Shown in pieces: positions 17,489 through 26,355 of a stretch of DNA of 64,000 bases; position 1 is the first letter of the stretch, and each line of letters starts with the position of its first letter. A program made the translations under genes and the position numbers. The notes under the pieces were generated by a model. The model made no database searches. It saw nothing but the letters and a program-made list of their open reading frames with translations, and had not been told where the DNA came from. Source of the DNA: Pedobacter sp. HDW13 (GTDB lineage: Bacteria; Bacteroidota; Bacteroidia; Sphingobacteriales; Sphingobacteriaceae); the NCBI RefSeq assembly GCF_011303555.1, contig NZ_CP049868.1, positions 4,092,001 through 4,156,000 on the forward strand, in the 5' to 3' direction.

Positions 17489-18418
17489 CTACTTCAGTTT
17501 TTCGTTTATCAATTTAATTATTTTCTCCTTTTCGTCAGGCTCAAACCAATTAATTTCCTCGTCTCTTCTAAACCAGGTAAGCTGGCGTTTGGCAAAACGG
17601 CGGGTATTCTGTTTAATGGCTGCTATGGCTTCTTCTAAAGAAATAGTTCCATCTAAATAGTCGAAAATTTCGCTGTAGCCAACTGTGTTGAGGGCATTGT
17701 ACTTCCTGAAATCAACCAACCCCTTCACTTCGTTTAAAAGGCCAGTATCCATCATTTGGTCAACCCTTCTGTTAATCCTGTCGTATAAGACAGCCCGGTC
17801 AGTATTTAAGCCTATTTTGATGATATTAAATGACCGTTCCTTTTTGGTAGCCGAGAGCATGGAGGAAAGTTTTTGTCCGGTTGATAAAAAGACTTCCAGC
17901 CCTCTGATCATCCGCTGCGGGTTTTGCTGGTCTACCTTTGCAAAATACTCGGGATCTGCTGCTGCCAACTGTTCCTGGATGGCAGTAATGCCTTCCGTTT
18001 CAAATTGTTGATTTAGCTTTTCTCTGATGGTTAGATCAATATCAGGCATTTCATCCAAACCATTAATCAAGGCATTGATATAAAGCCCCGAGCCACCTAC
18101 CATGATGGCTATATCGTGTTTTTCAAAAATCTGATCGAGCACTTTTAAACCTTCCACTTCAAAATCGCCCGTGCTGAACAATTGTGCTACTGAGTGCGAG
18201 TTTATAAAATGGTGCTTAGCTGCTGCCAGTTCCCCTGCATCGGGCTTGGCTGTACCAATCTCCATTTCCTTAAAAAACTGGCGCGAATCAGCAGAAATAA
18301 TTTCAGTGCCAAAATGCTGTGCCAGCTGAATAGCCAGAGCAGTTTTACCAATTGCGGTAGGCCCCACTATGGAGATTAAGGTTTTTGTTTTTTTATCAGT
18401 GCTACTTGTAGTGAGCAT
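17489..18418 (-). CDS. miaA: tRNA dimethylallyltransferase
   Basis: Transfers the dimethylallyl group to N6 of A37 in tRNAs reading U-starting codons. 309 residues, usual length. The P-loop GPTAIGKT is at residues 19-26, followed by ADSRQFFKEMEIGTAKP with the conserved DSRQ (44-47) and DEMPDIDLTIR further on. It is the last gene of a minus-strand series tsaC, cca, PRiA4-like, miaA, so it sits with other tRNA maturation genes. A bidirectional terminator follows its stop. Confidence 0.97.
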   Translation of the reverse strand: MLTTSSTDKKTKTLISIVGPTAIGKTALAIQLAQHFGTEIISADSRQFFKEMEIGTAKPDAGELAAAKHHFINSHSVAQLFSTGDFEVEGLKVLDQIFEKHDIAIMVGGSGLYINALINGLDEMPDIDLTIREKLNQQFETEGITAIQEQLAAADPEYFAKVDQQNPQRMIRGLEVFLSTGQKLSSMLSATKKERSFNIIKIGLNTDRAVLYDRINRRVDQMMDTGLLNEVKGLVDFRKYNALNTVGYSEIFDYLDGTISLEEAIAAIKQNTRRFAKRQLTWFRRDEEINWFEPDEKEKIIKLINEKLK

Positions 18419-18430
18419 AACGTTTTTAAA

Positions 18431-18460
18431 TGAAAAAGTCAGATGTTATACACCTGACTT
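18431..18460 (-). terminator. Terminator after the PRiA4-like gene
   Basis: On the minus strand AAGTCAG...CTGACTT (arms 18454-18460 and 18436-18442) is followed by a short T-run. It lies between the PRiA4-like gene and miaA, so miaA may need its own promoter or readthrough. Confidence 0.7.
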
Positions 18461-18487
18461 GATATAATTTAGATTTTATTGAGCAGA

Positions 18488-19141
18488 TTAATAGTCATCT
18501 TTGTGACTGTCATCTTCATAGCTGTCATTATCAGAAAACTCGTCGCCGAACTCATCTTCTTCACTCTCTTCATCCTCATCACGTTCTTCTTCATTAATTC
18601 CCATGTCGCCCATAGCTTCTAATTCATCAGTATCTTCGGGTACAAAATTCATCTCATTTAAGAAATCGAATTCACCTGCAGCGGCACCAGCGGCAGCCAA
18701 ACCAGGATCGGTAACAGGCGCATTACTGCTTTCGAAAATTTTAGGTGCTTCGCCACTGCTTTTAGCTAAAAATGGATATTCGATATTCGGATCAGCATCT
18801 AATATAATTTTAACCAGTTCCACGTGGAAATCGTAAGGACGGTCGAAATTATAGATGTAATAAAATTTCTGGTGTGGATCTTCAATAAAACCGCTTAATT
18901 TCGAATTTCCCATTAAAACTACACGATCTTTTTTACGCTCGCTCGGTAAATAAGCGATTTCATCACCTTTTAACCAGTTATCAGTACTTACATAAAAAGA
19001 CGAAGATTTTTCTGCATTATAACCTGTTGATCTGTGGATAGCCTTGTGCAGATCTTCAAATGTCTGATTTGATTTAATGTCGATCTCTCTCACAACATCA
19101 TCATAATCTTCGAAAGTAATTCTAAATTTATAAATAGCCAT
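18488..19141 (-). CDS. PRiA4 ORF-3-like protein with acidic tail
   Basis: 217-residue cytosolic protein resembling the pRiA4b ORF-3 family: the N-terminal MAIYKFRITFEDYDDVVREI strand-rich start, the IHRSTGY helix and the YNFDRPYDFHVELVKI stretch fit the fold. The biochemical role of this family is not established. The last ~50 residues are extremely acidic (runs of Glu and Asp). It lies between cca and miaA in the same direction, but a terminator follows it and a 100-bp gap precedes it, so it may be transcribed separately. Confidence 0.65.
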   Translation of the reverse strand: MAIYKFRITFEDYDDVVREIDIKSNQTFEDLHKAIHRSTGYNAEKSSSFYVSTDNWLKGDEIAYLPSERKKDRVVLMGNSKLSGFIEDPHQKFYYIYNFDRPYDFHVELVKIILDADPNIEYPFLAKSSGEAPKIFESSNAPVTDPGLAAAGAAAGEFDFLNEMNFVPEDTDELEAMGDMGINEEERDEDEESEEDEFGDEFSDNDSYEDDSHKDDY

Positions 19142-19243
19142 TATTGTATTTTGGAACCGTAAAAATAAAGTTAATTTGCATTATCGCAAAACATCAGACG
19201 TCACAAAACAAAGAAGAAAGAGACGTATTAAGCAATTAAATGA

Positions 19244-20668
19244 TTATTTAACAGGATTTAATCCCATTTGTTTTGCCTGATCGAGCATAAAATTAAACGC
19301 TTCGTTGTAATCATTTGTGATATCGCCTTCTAATATGGCTTCGCGGATCGCATTTTTGATTAATCCCACTTCTTTTCCGGCACTTAACCCAAAAGTCTCC
19401 ATAATATCGTTGCCCGAAATGGGAGGCTGCCAGTTTCTGATTTTATCGCGTTCTTCTACATCTTTGAGTTTCTGTTTAACCAGTTCAAAGTTGTTTCGGT
19501 ATTTGGTTTTTTTGTACTCGTTTTTGGTGGTGACATCGGCATTGCACAAGAGCATCAGGCTTTCTATTTCTTCTCCGGCATCAAAAAGCAGTCTTCTCAC
19601 CGCCGAATCGGTAACGGTTTCCTGAGCCAGTACAATGGGCCGTAAATGCAGCTGAACGAGTTTCTGCACATACTTCATCTTCTCGTTTAAAGGCAGTTTT
19701 AACTGTGCAAAAATTTTAGGGACCATGCGTGCCCCTCTGTCTTCGTGGCCATGGAATGTCCAGCCATGGCCTTCTTCAAAACGTTTGGTGGCTGGTTTGG
19801 CAATATCGTGTAAAATAGCCGCCCAGCGTAGCCACAGGTCGTCGGTATCGGCACAAATGTTATCCAATACCTCTAAAGTATGGTAAAAATTATCTTTATG
19901 TCCTTTGCCCTTTATAATTTCTACCCCATAAAGCTGTGCCATTTGAGGGAAAATGATGTGGAGTAGACCGGTATCAAAAAGGTGCTTAAAACCAATAGAA
20001 GGTTTGGGCGACAAAATGATTTTATTCATTTCGTCGGTTATCCTTTCTTTAGATACAATACCAATGCGTTGTTTCTGGGTTTTAATCGCATTTAAGGCCG
20101 CCTCGTCTATACTAAAATTGAGTTGTGTAGCAAAACGGATGGCCCGCATCATGCGCAGGGGATCATCTGAAAAAGTAATTTCCGGATCGAGTGGAGTACG
20201 GATCAGTTTATTTTCCAGATCTTCCATGCCGTTAAATGGATCGAGCAATTCGCCAAAATTACCGGCATTCAGGTTAATGGCCAGGGCATTGATGGTAAAA
20301 TCGCGGCGTAACTGATCATCAGATAAAGTACCATCTTCAACAATGGGCTTGCGAGAATCAGACCGGTATGATTCCTTTCTGGCACCCACAAATTCTACTT
20401 CTAGATCCTGATATTTAATATTGGCTGTACCAAAGTTTTTAAAGACGGCAACTTTTGTATTTAATTTTCTGCCAACAGCCTCGGCATATTCAATACCACT
20501 GCCTACTACCACCACATCAATGTCTTTCGATGGACGGTTTAAAAATATATCACGAACAAAACCGCCGATAACATAAGCTTCGGTATTGTGCTTATCGGCT
20601 ATTGATGATAAGGTTTTAAAAATCGGGTTTTGTAGGTGTTGCTGCATGCAGTTGATAATAGTTATCAA
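19244..20668 (-). CDS. cca: CCA tRNA nucleotidyltransferase with HD domain
   Basis: Adds or repairs the 3' CCA end of tRNAs. 474 residues. The nucleotidyltransferase head shows GGFVRD (35-40) and the catalytic D49-x-D51, followed by RRDFTINALAIN and the RMMRAIRFATQL segment. The C-terminal half carries an HD phosphohydrolase-like domain (HTLEVLDNI, LHDIAKP). The start could instead be the ATG at 20647 (MQQHLQNP), seven codons later, which better fits the family. tsaC lies 84 bp upstream in the same direction. Confidence 0.95.
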   Translation of the reverse strand: MITIINCMQQHLQNPIFKTLSSIADKHNTEAYVIGGFVRDIFLNRPSKDIDVVVVGSGIEYAEAVGRKLNTKVAVFKNFGTANIKYQDLEVEFVGARKESYRSDSRKPIVEDGTLSDDQLRRDFTINALAINLNAGNFGELLDPFNGMEDLENKLIRTPLDPEITFSDDPLRMMRAIRFATQLNFSIDEAALNAIKTQKQRIGIVSKERITDEMNKIILSPKPSIGFKHLFDTGLLHIIFPQMAQLYGVEIIKGKGHKDNFYHTLEVLDNICADTDDLWLRWAAILHDIAKPATKRFEEGHGWTFHGHEDRGARMVPKIFAQLKLPLNEKMKYVQKLVQLHLRPIVLAQETVTDSAVRRLLFDAGEEIESLMLLCNADVTTKNEYKKTKYRNNFELVKQKLKDVEERDKIRNWQPPISGNDIMETFGLSAGKEVGLIKNAIREAILEGDITNDYNEAFNFMLDQAKQMGLNPVK

Positions 20669-20752
20669 CCCAAGACCCGAAAAATTAAAAAGGCATATAG
20701 CCGGTACTTTCGGACATGAGTATGATGGTAATGAATTACAAAAGTAGTAAAA

Positions 20753-21319
20753 TTACTTTCTAATAAATTCAAACTGTCCGGATGGACCAAGTTTAATAAT
20801 GGTTGATGGTTTTTTATTGTTCCGGTTTTCCTGTTCAAAATCTACCACATAATCAACTGCCTCCAGTATCTCGGGTGCCATGTCATCAAAGAATTTGGGT
20901 GAGGGCTGACCACTTAAATTGGCTGAAGTAGAAACAATAGGCTTTCTGAAACGCTGGATCAGTGGGGTGCAGAAATCGTGTTTTACAATCCTGATGCCTA
21001 CACTTCCATCTGCATTGATTACGTTTGGAGCCAGGTTTTTAGCTCCCGAAAAAATCACGGTCAAAGGGTTTTCTGCATATTCGATCAGATCGTAAGCCAC
21101 ATCGGGTATTTCGGTAACATAGCTTTGCAGTTTGCTATCCACATCCAATAATACAATCAAGCTTTTTTCGGCCGGTCGGTTTTTGATTTTCAATATTTTA
21201 TCAACCGCTTCAGGGTTGCTGGCATCGCAGCCTAATCCCCAAATGGTATCGGTTGGATACAGGATAACCCCGCCTGATTTCAAAACTTCTAAAGCCTTAT
21301 TAATTTCGTCTCTAAGCAT
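20753..21319 (-). CDS. tsaC: L-threonylcarbamoyladenylate synthase (Sua5/YrdC type)
   Basis: Makes threonylcarbamoyl-AMP for the t6A37 modification of ANN-decoding tRNAs. 188 residues, the short form without the extra Sua5 domain. Visible family motifs are GGVILYPTDTIWGLGCDASNP, split by the ligand pocket, then KIKNRPAEKSLIVL and STSANLSGQPSP. It heads the minus-strand series that continues with cca and miaA. A TACCTTTG -7 box ends 4 nt before the ATG, so the mRNA may be leaderless. Confidence 0.94.
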   Translation of the reverse strand: MLRDEINKALEVLKSGGVILYPTDTIWGLGCDASNPEAVDKILKIKNRPAEKSLIVLLDVDSKLQSYVTEIPDVAYDLIEYAENPLTVIFSGAKNLAPNVINADGSVGIRIVKHDFCTPLIQRFRKPIVSTSANLSGQPSPKFFDDMAPEILEAVDYVVDFEQENRNNKKPSTIIKLGPSGQFEFIRK

Positions 21320-21323
21320 GCCG

Positions 21324-21331
21324 CAAAGGTA
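21324..21331 (-). promoter_or_regulatory. -7 box (TACCTTTG) of tsaC
   Basis: Reads TACCTTTG on the minus strand, a match to TAnnTTTG, immediately before the tsaC start. Confidence 0.5.
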
Positions 21332-21402
21332 TTTATAAATAGGAAGTTAAATTATGTTAATGTTTATTTTTTTTAATTCCGTAATATTTAGTTTTACAAA
21401 AA

Positions 21403-22176
21403 ATGCAGAATAAGATGAAAAAGTTATACGCGTTAATTCTTTTTTGTGCATGTGCTAACCTGCTCTTTGCACAACAGAAAGTTATTTTTCACTACAAATT
21501 TATCCATAATGTTAAAGGCAGAGCCGGGGGAGGTTTACTGGATCAGTTTTATCAGAACGGCCAATCTTTAGAACTCCCGAAAGCCGACCAGGTTTTTAAA
21601 GGTGATACGATTAACGAAGGACCAAATAAGACTATAAAAGTATATTTAAAGGGAGATAACAAACGCCCGCCATTTATTTTAAAAACACCAGCAAGTAAAA
21701 GCCTTGTTTACGCCGAGGGAATTTGGATAAACCCTACTGTACTGGTTGTTGACACCTTGAATAATTTCAAATGGAGAATTGCTAAGGAGACTAAAAATAT
21801 AGGCGATGTAACTTGCACAAAGGCTGAGACTTATTTTAGAGGGCGTAATTATGTGGCCTGGTTTAAAAAAGACGATGATTTTCGTACAGGTCCGTGGAAA
21901 TTTGGTGGTTTGCCGGGCATTATATATGAGGTAAGCGATGCTGAAGGAATATTTAATTATGTTTTAGAAAGTTTTGAGCTCGTGGATCAATTTCCGGTAG
22001 AATTGAAGTTGCCCGAAGCTTATAAAGATGATATCATGATTACGCATAGTGATTTTATTAATAAATGGAAAACCATAAAGCAGGAAGCAGAAAAGGACAA
22101 CGATAAAGTAGAGCATACCTTTACAGGCTCGACAAGGCAAATTAACTTTGTTGCTCCATTGCAAGAGTTATATTGA
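21403..22176 (+). CDS. GLPGLI family protein, exported
   Basis: 257-residue secreted protein of the GLPGLI family, a Bacteroidota-specific group of unknown function. The defining motif appears as GPWKFGGLPGIIYEV. The N-terminus is a signal peptide ending LLFAQQ; the second ATG at 21415 (MKKLYALI) gives the neater signal and may be the true start. It stands alone between the divergent tsaC and the DUF4136 gene. Confidence 0.85.
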   Translation: MQNKMKKLYALILFCACANLLFAQQKVIFHYKFIHNVKGRAGGGLLDQFYQNGQSLELPKADQVFKGDTINEGPNKTIKVYLKGDNKRPPFILKTPASKSLVYAEGIWINPTVLVVDTLNNFKWRIAKETKNIGDVTCTKAETYFRGRNYVAWFKKDDDFRTGPWKFGGLPGIIYEVSDAEGIFNYVLESFELVDQFPVELKLPEAYKDDIMITHSDFINKWKTIKQEAEKDNDKVEHTFTGSTRQINFVAPLQELY

Positions 22177-22312
22177 TTTTGTAGATATTCTCCTACGTAT
22201 TTTCGCGATATCCTATAGAAATCAAATGGATTTGTAAAATTTATATCAACCGTAACCTTTTCATTTTAAAATTGTTATATTTATTACAGGTTATTTACAT
22301 AAAAAACGCACG

Positions 22313-22873
22313 ATGAAAACAATTCACAAATTATTAATGCTACTTACAGTTGTATTGGCATTAGCCGGATGTAGCACACTCCGCACCGCATCCGATTACG
22401 ATAAAAACGTAGATTTAAACAGTTACAAAACTTATAACTTTTACGATAAAGGTATTGCAAGGGTTAAATTGAATAACCTAGACAAACGCCGTTTAATGGC
22501 TGCTGTTGAAGCTGAAATGAATACCAAAGGATTTACTAAAGCGGATAAACCCGATTTGTTGGTAAACCTGGTAGTGGTTGCCAGAGAAAAAACTGATGTT
22601 TACGGTCCTGCCTACTATGGTGGATGGGGTTGGGGCGGCGGCTGGGGCTGGCGCGGAGGTTGGGGTGGCTGGGGCGGCCCAAGCTACGTAAACCAATACA
22701 TTGAAGGAACCATTATTATCGATTTCTTGGATCCTTCTAAAAAGATTTTATTCTGGCACGGACAGGGTAGCGGTTTTAACTTAGATAACTTTAGCAAACG
22801 CGAACAACGCCTTTATACTGGTGTTAAAGAAATATTGGCACAATATCCACCAAATGTGGTAGCTTCAAGATAA
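22313..22873 (+). CDS. DUF4136 lipoprotein
   Basis: 186-residue predicted lipoprotein: the lipobox LAGC lipidates C20. The body fits DUF4136 (YDKNVDLNSYKTYNFYDKG, then KPDLLVNLVV). A central low-complexity segment made almost only of Gly and Trp (about residues 103-122) is an insertion in the domain, seen in other Bacteroidota homologues. The function is unknown. It converges on the glycosyltransferase gene with an 8-bp gap. Confidence 0.85.
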   Translation: MKTIHKLLMLLTVVLALAGCSTLRTASDYDKNVDLNSYKTYNFYDKGIARVKLNNLDKRRLMAAVEAEMNTKGFTKADKPDLLVNLVVVAREKTDVYGPAYYGGWGWGGGWGWRGGWGGWGGPSYVNQYIEGTIIIDFLDPSKKILFWHGQGSGFNLDNFSKREQRLYTGVKEILAQYPPNVVASR

Positions 22874-22880
22874 GCTTTAA

Positions 22881-23999
22881 TTATTGGCTAAGCATATTTA
22901 GATAGCAATCCATTAATTGCTGAGTAACTACAGGGCTGTTGAATTTTTGAACAAATTCCAGCCCTTTTTCTTTCATTTCTTTTTGCAGCTTCGGCGATTC
23001 GATGATGCTGTTGATGGCTTTTGCCAAAGCACCTGCATCGTTAGGCGAAACATACAGGCTGTTAGGACCGCCAGCTTCCTCTAAACATGAACCTGTTGCT
23101 GCTACAACGGGTACTGCCGAATACAAAGCTTCAATAATGGGGATACCAAAACCTTCGTAAAACGAGGGGTAAGCAAAAACGTCAGCCATTTGGTATATGC
23201 CAGGTAAATCGGCAAAGGGAATGTTTTGTAAAAATACAATCCTGTTTTTTAAACCAAGCTGCTCAATCTCTTGCTCAACCGTTTTGAAATAGGGGGTGCG
23301 CTTGCCAATTACGACCAGTTTATAAGCTTCGTCTACCTCTTTTAAAGCCTGTACCATTAGCTTTAGGTTTTTGCGTGCTTCGATGGTGCCTACACTGAGG
23401 ATAAACTTTTCAGGTAGTTTGTACGTGGCTCTAATGCGGCTTAGGTTTTCTTTTGCAAAAGGGTTTTTGAAACTTTCATCACAGCTTTGATAAATCACTG
23501 AAATTTTAGCGGGATCAATACCGTACAAATCAACAATATCTGCTTTTGTTTTTTCGCTGATGGCGATAATCCGGTCGGTACGTTCGCAGGCCGATCTGCT
23601 TTTCCATTCGTAAAGCTTCCGGTCTATAAATTTATAATACTGCGGAAAGCGCAAAAATATTAAATCGTGTATGGTAACAACCGATTTAATGTGGGTATGC
23701 TGTATGGCTAAAGGAATTTCGTGGCTTAAACCATGAAAAATCTGAATGCCATCCTGGTTAAGGTCTTTAAGAATATTTAAGCTCCGCCATAAAAACGGCC
23801 CTGTTTTAGGGAGTTTTAATTCGATGTTAGGTTGCTCAAAAAAAGCATCAACCTGTTTAGCAGCTTTAACTTTAGGTGTATAAACCAAATACTGGTTTGC
23901 CGGAAACTGATGTGCCAGCTGCTCGATTAGCGAACGGCTATAATTGCCAAGTCCGGTTAAATTATTGGCTGCGCGTTTACCGTCAAATCCGATTTTCAT
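22881..23999 (-). CDS. Glycosyltransferase family 4
   Basis: 372-residue GT-B glycosyltransferase. I take the ATG at 23999 (MKIGFDGKRAANNLTGLGNY) because the glycine-rich N-terminal loop begins right there; an upstream in-frame ATG would add 16 unlike residues encoded by the hairpin region. The donor-binding half has ILSVGTIEARKN and the EGFGIPIIEA motif with the two conserved Glu. It transfers an activated sugar to an unidentified acceptor, likely in surface polysaccharide or glycoconjugate synthesis. It lies 64 bp after dapD in the same direction, separated by an inverted repeat. Confidence 0.9.
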   Translation of the reverse strand: MKIGFDGKRAANNLTGLGNYSRSLIEQLAHQFPANQYLVYTPKVKAAKQVDAFFEQPNIELKLPKTGPFLWRSLNILKDLNQDGIQIFHGLSHEIPLAIQHTHIKSVVTIHDLIFLRFPQYYKFIDRKLYEWKSRSACERTDRIIAISEKTKADIVDLYGIDPAKISVIYQSCDESFKNPFAKENLSRIRATYKLPEKFILSVGTIEARKNLKLMVQALKEVDEAYKLVVIGKRTPYFKTVEQEIEQLGLKNRIVFLQNIPFADLPGIYQMADVFAYPSFYEGFGIPIIEALYSAVPVVAATGSCLEEAGGPNSLYVSPNDAGALAKAINSIIESPKLQKEMKEKGLEFVQKFNSPVVTQQLMDCYLNMLSQ

Positions 24000-24011
24000 T
24001 ATTGTAAAGTT

Positions 24012-24050
24012 GTAAGTTGGAATGTTGCAACGTTTTGAACATTCCAACTT
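24012..24050. repeat. Inverted repeat between dapD and the GT4 gene
   Basis: Perfect 13-bp arms AAGTTGGAATGTT (24012-24024) and AACATTCCAACTT (24038-24050). There is no strong T-run after it on the minus strand. The word TTGGAATGTT recurs in the gap at 57810-57835. Confidence 0.75.
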
Positions 24051-24063
24051 TTCAACAATTTTT

Positions 24064-24882
24064 TTATACGGCTACATTATTTTCTCTCAACGCATCGTTA
24101 AGCGAAGTTTTCTTATCTGTACTTTCTTTACGTTTACCGATAATTAAAGCACAAGGCACCTGGAATTCGCCAGCAGGGAATTTTTTGGTATAGCTACCTG
24201 GAATTACTACCGAACGGGCTGGTACAATACCTTTGTATTCAACAGGAGTTGGGCCAGTAACATCAATAATTTTAGTCGATGCAGTTAAAACCACATTAGC
24301 ACCTAATACAGCTTCTCTTTCTACTTTAACACCTTCTACAACAATTGCTCTTGAACCTAAGAAAGCATCATCTTCGATAATTACCGGAGCAGCCTGAACT
24401 GGCTCTAATACACCACCAATGCCCACACCACCACTTAAGTGAACGCGTTTACCAATTTGTGCACATGAACCTACAGTAGCCCAGGTATCAACCATAGTAC
24501 CTTCATCTACATAAGCGCCAATGTTAACGTAAGATGGCATCATGATTACACCTTTTGCTAAAAACGAACCGTAACGTGCGCTGGCCATAGGTACAACACG
24601 TACACCAGTTGTTTTATAATCGGTTTTTAAATCCATTTTATCGTGGTAAACAAATGGGCCGTTTTTAATTTCTTTCATCTCGCGAATCGGGAAATATAAA
24701 ATTACCGCTTTCTTTACCCACTCATTAATGCCCCAGGAGTTTAAAACCGGTTCAGCAACGCGGATTTCGCCCTTATCTAAGCCCATAATTACGGCTTCGA
24801 TGGCTTCGCAATAGTTGCTGTATTTTAAAAGGGTTCTGTCCTCCCAAGCGGCTTCAATTAATTTCTTTAAATCTGAATACAT
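24064..24882 (-). CDS. dapD: 2,3,4,5-tetrahydropyridine-2,6-dicarboxylate N-succinyltransferase
   Basis: Succinylates tetrahydrodipicolinate in the lysine and diaminopimelate pathway, feeding peptidoglycan. 272 residues, standard length. The C-terminal half is a left-handed beta helix of hexapeptide repeats (GAYVDEGTMVDTWATVG, then HLSGGVGIGGVLEPVQAAP), which is diagnostic for DapD. The alternating DNA around the dapD start shows no clear promoter. No other lysine genes are nearby. Confidence 0.96.
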   Translation of the reverse strand: MYSDLKKLIEAAWEDRTLLKYSNYCEAIEAVIMGLDKGEIRVAEPVLNSWGINEWVKKAVILYFPIREMKEIKNGPFVYHDKMDLKTDYKTTGVRVVPMASARYGSFLAKGVIMMPSYVNIGAYVDEGTMVDTWATVGSCAQIGKRVHLSGGVGIGGVLEPVQAAPVIIEDDAFLGSRAIVVEGVKVEREAVLGANVVLTASTKIIDVTGPTPVEYKGIVPARSVVIPGSYTKKFPAGEFQVPCALIIGKRKESTDKKTSLNDALRENNVAV

Positions 24883-24969
24883 GATGTTTTTAAATTTTAC
24901 GCAAAATAAATCAATTTTTACTTATTAAAGGGCTAATTGTTTAAATTGTTTTGTTCTTGGGTTAATTGG

Positions 24970-25065
24970 GTGCAGGTGGTTACTGTTGAGTGACGCTCGA
25001 TACAATTAACCGATTAACCAGTTTCTACAATTAACCAACATAGCAATTAACCTAATTACGTACTT
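24970..25065. repeat. Stuttered ATTAACC words before the Hsp15-like gene
   Basis: The word ATTAACC (usually CAATTAACC) occurs four times between about 25001 and 25055, with the related GGGTTAATTGGG upstream at 24958. It fills most of the dapD-Hsp15 divergent gap. No function is evident. Confidence 0.5.
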
Positions 25066-25075
25066 TTGTACCTTT

Positions 25076-25474
25076 ATGTCAGAAACAGAAAAACTAAGAA
25101 TCGATAAATATTTGTGGGCCATCAGGTTGTTTAAAACCCGGAGTTTGGCTACTGATGCCTGTAAGGCGGGCAGGGTAAAGCTTAACGGCCAGAATATTAA
25201 AGCATCGGCCATTGTAAAAATCGGCGATGTTTATCAGGTATCGAAGGGAATTGAAAAGAAAGTTATCGAAGTAGTAGAATTTTCTTACAACAGAACAGAT
25301 TCGCCAACGGCATTAACCAAGTATAAAGATTTAACGCCCGTTGAAGAAACCCATGCTTTTAAATCAGCTTTCCATGCGCCAACGCTAAAACGCGACAGGG
25401 GAACCGGCCGCCCAACCAAAAAAGACAGACGGGAAACCGACGATTTATTAGGTGGGATATTTGAAGAAGAGTAG
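25076..25474 (+). CDS. hslR: S4-domain RNA-binding protein, Hsp15-like
   Basis: 132-residue cytosolic protein with an N-terminal S4 domain (RIDKYLWAIRLFKTRSLATD, then AGRVKLNGQ). Hsp15 homologues bind free 50S subunits carrying a nascent chain and help rescue stalled ribosomes. The basic C-terminal tail (LKRDRGTGRPTKKDRR) is typical. Its stop directly abuts the stop of the convergent EcsC gene. Confidence 0.85.
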   Translation: MSETEKLRIDKYLWAIRLFKTRSLATDACKAGRVKLNGQNIKASAIVKIGDVYQVSKGIEKKVIEVVEFSYNRTDSPTALTKYKDLTPVEETHAFKSAFHAPTLKRDRGTGRPTKKDRRETDDLLGGIFEEE

Positions 25475-26245
25475 TTAGTTTCCGGTTTTAAGTTTCGGGT
25501 TTTCTTCTTGCGTACTGGTAACTGCATACTGAAAACTGAAATGCCTCATCCGGTAACTCATCATAGCCGTTTTGCCCAGTTTTTCAATCAGTTTATAATT
25601 GGCTACAGCGCCAACTGCAGCACCTACAAAGGGAAGCATTTGGGCCAGTTTAGCCAGATCAATATAATCACGGTATTGTTGTTGAAAGGTTAGCCAGTCA
25701 AATTCATCAATATTAGTAGGCAGTTTGTGCGCCTTATTATCCCAATCCTGCATTTTAATAAAAACCTGCTGACTTTCTCCTTTACTCGAAAAAGCAAGTT
25801 GAAAAATGTGCAAGATGTACAAGCGCTCGCGATAATCTTTTACGTCGTAGCCATAAATTGCGGCGATATCGAAAAGCATTTTCATTTTGATTCCGAGTAA
25901 CAAGGGGAAATCGGCTAAACTCATTAAAAAACCACCTGCGCCGGTAATGCCGCCTTCTGCTGCCCCTGTATTTTTGTAATTTTCGATCTTTTGTTTAATC
26001 AGGGCCTCGCGGTGCATCAGTGTTAAATCGGTAACAGGCTTCGAAGTTGTAAAAGTAGAACCAAAAAGAACCGTTTTAACCATTTGTTTAATGGCTGCAG
26101 TAATGGCCTGATGCACTTTATCCGGAATAACGCTGTTAATTTTCTTTTGAACCTTATCGGTTACCTTACTCAAAAGTGATGGCTTCTGCAAGATTTTAAA
26201 CTTCCAGAACTCCAGTTCGCTCGTTATTTTTTGCTCGTAGGTCAT
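25475..26245 (-). CDS. EcsC family protein
   Basis: 256-residue protein matching the EcsC family: a helical N-terminus, a Gly-rich hydrophobic segment (GGITGAGGFLMSLADFPLLL) and the IYGYDVKDYRERLYIL motif. EcsC in Bacillus is linked to an ABC exporter, but the molecular role is unknown, and no transporter is adjacent here. It ends base-to-base with the convergent Hsp15-like gene. Confidence 0.82.
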   Translation of the reverse strand: MTYEQKITSELEFWKFKILQKPSLLSKVTDKVQKKINSVIPDKVHQAITAAIKQMVKTVLFGSTFTTSKPVTDLTLMHREALIKQKIENYKNTGAAEGGITGAGGFLMSLADFPLLLGIKMKMLFDIAAIYGYDVKDYRERLYILHIFQLAFSSKGESQQVFIKMQDWDNKAHKLPTNIDEFDWLTFQQQYRDYIDLAKLAQMLPFVGAAVGAVANYKLIEKLGKTAMMSYRMRHFSFQYAVTSTQEENPKLKTGN

Positions 26246-26355
26246 GTAAAATATACTGCAATAATTATTCCTTAAAATTTAACAAAATTTAATGATAATA
26301 AAACAATAGAAAACGATATATTTAGTTATCTGAAACAATATCTAAACCTTTCATT

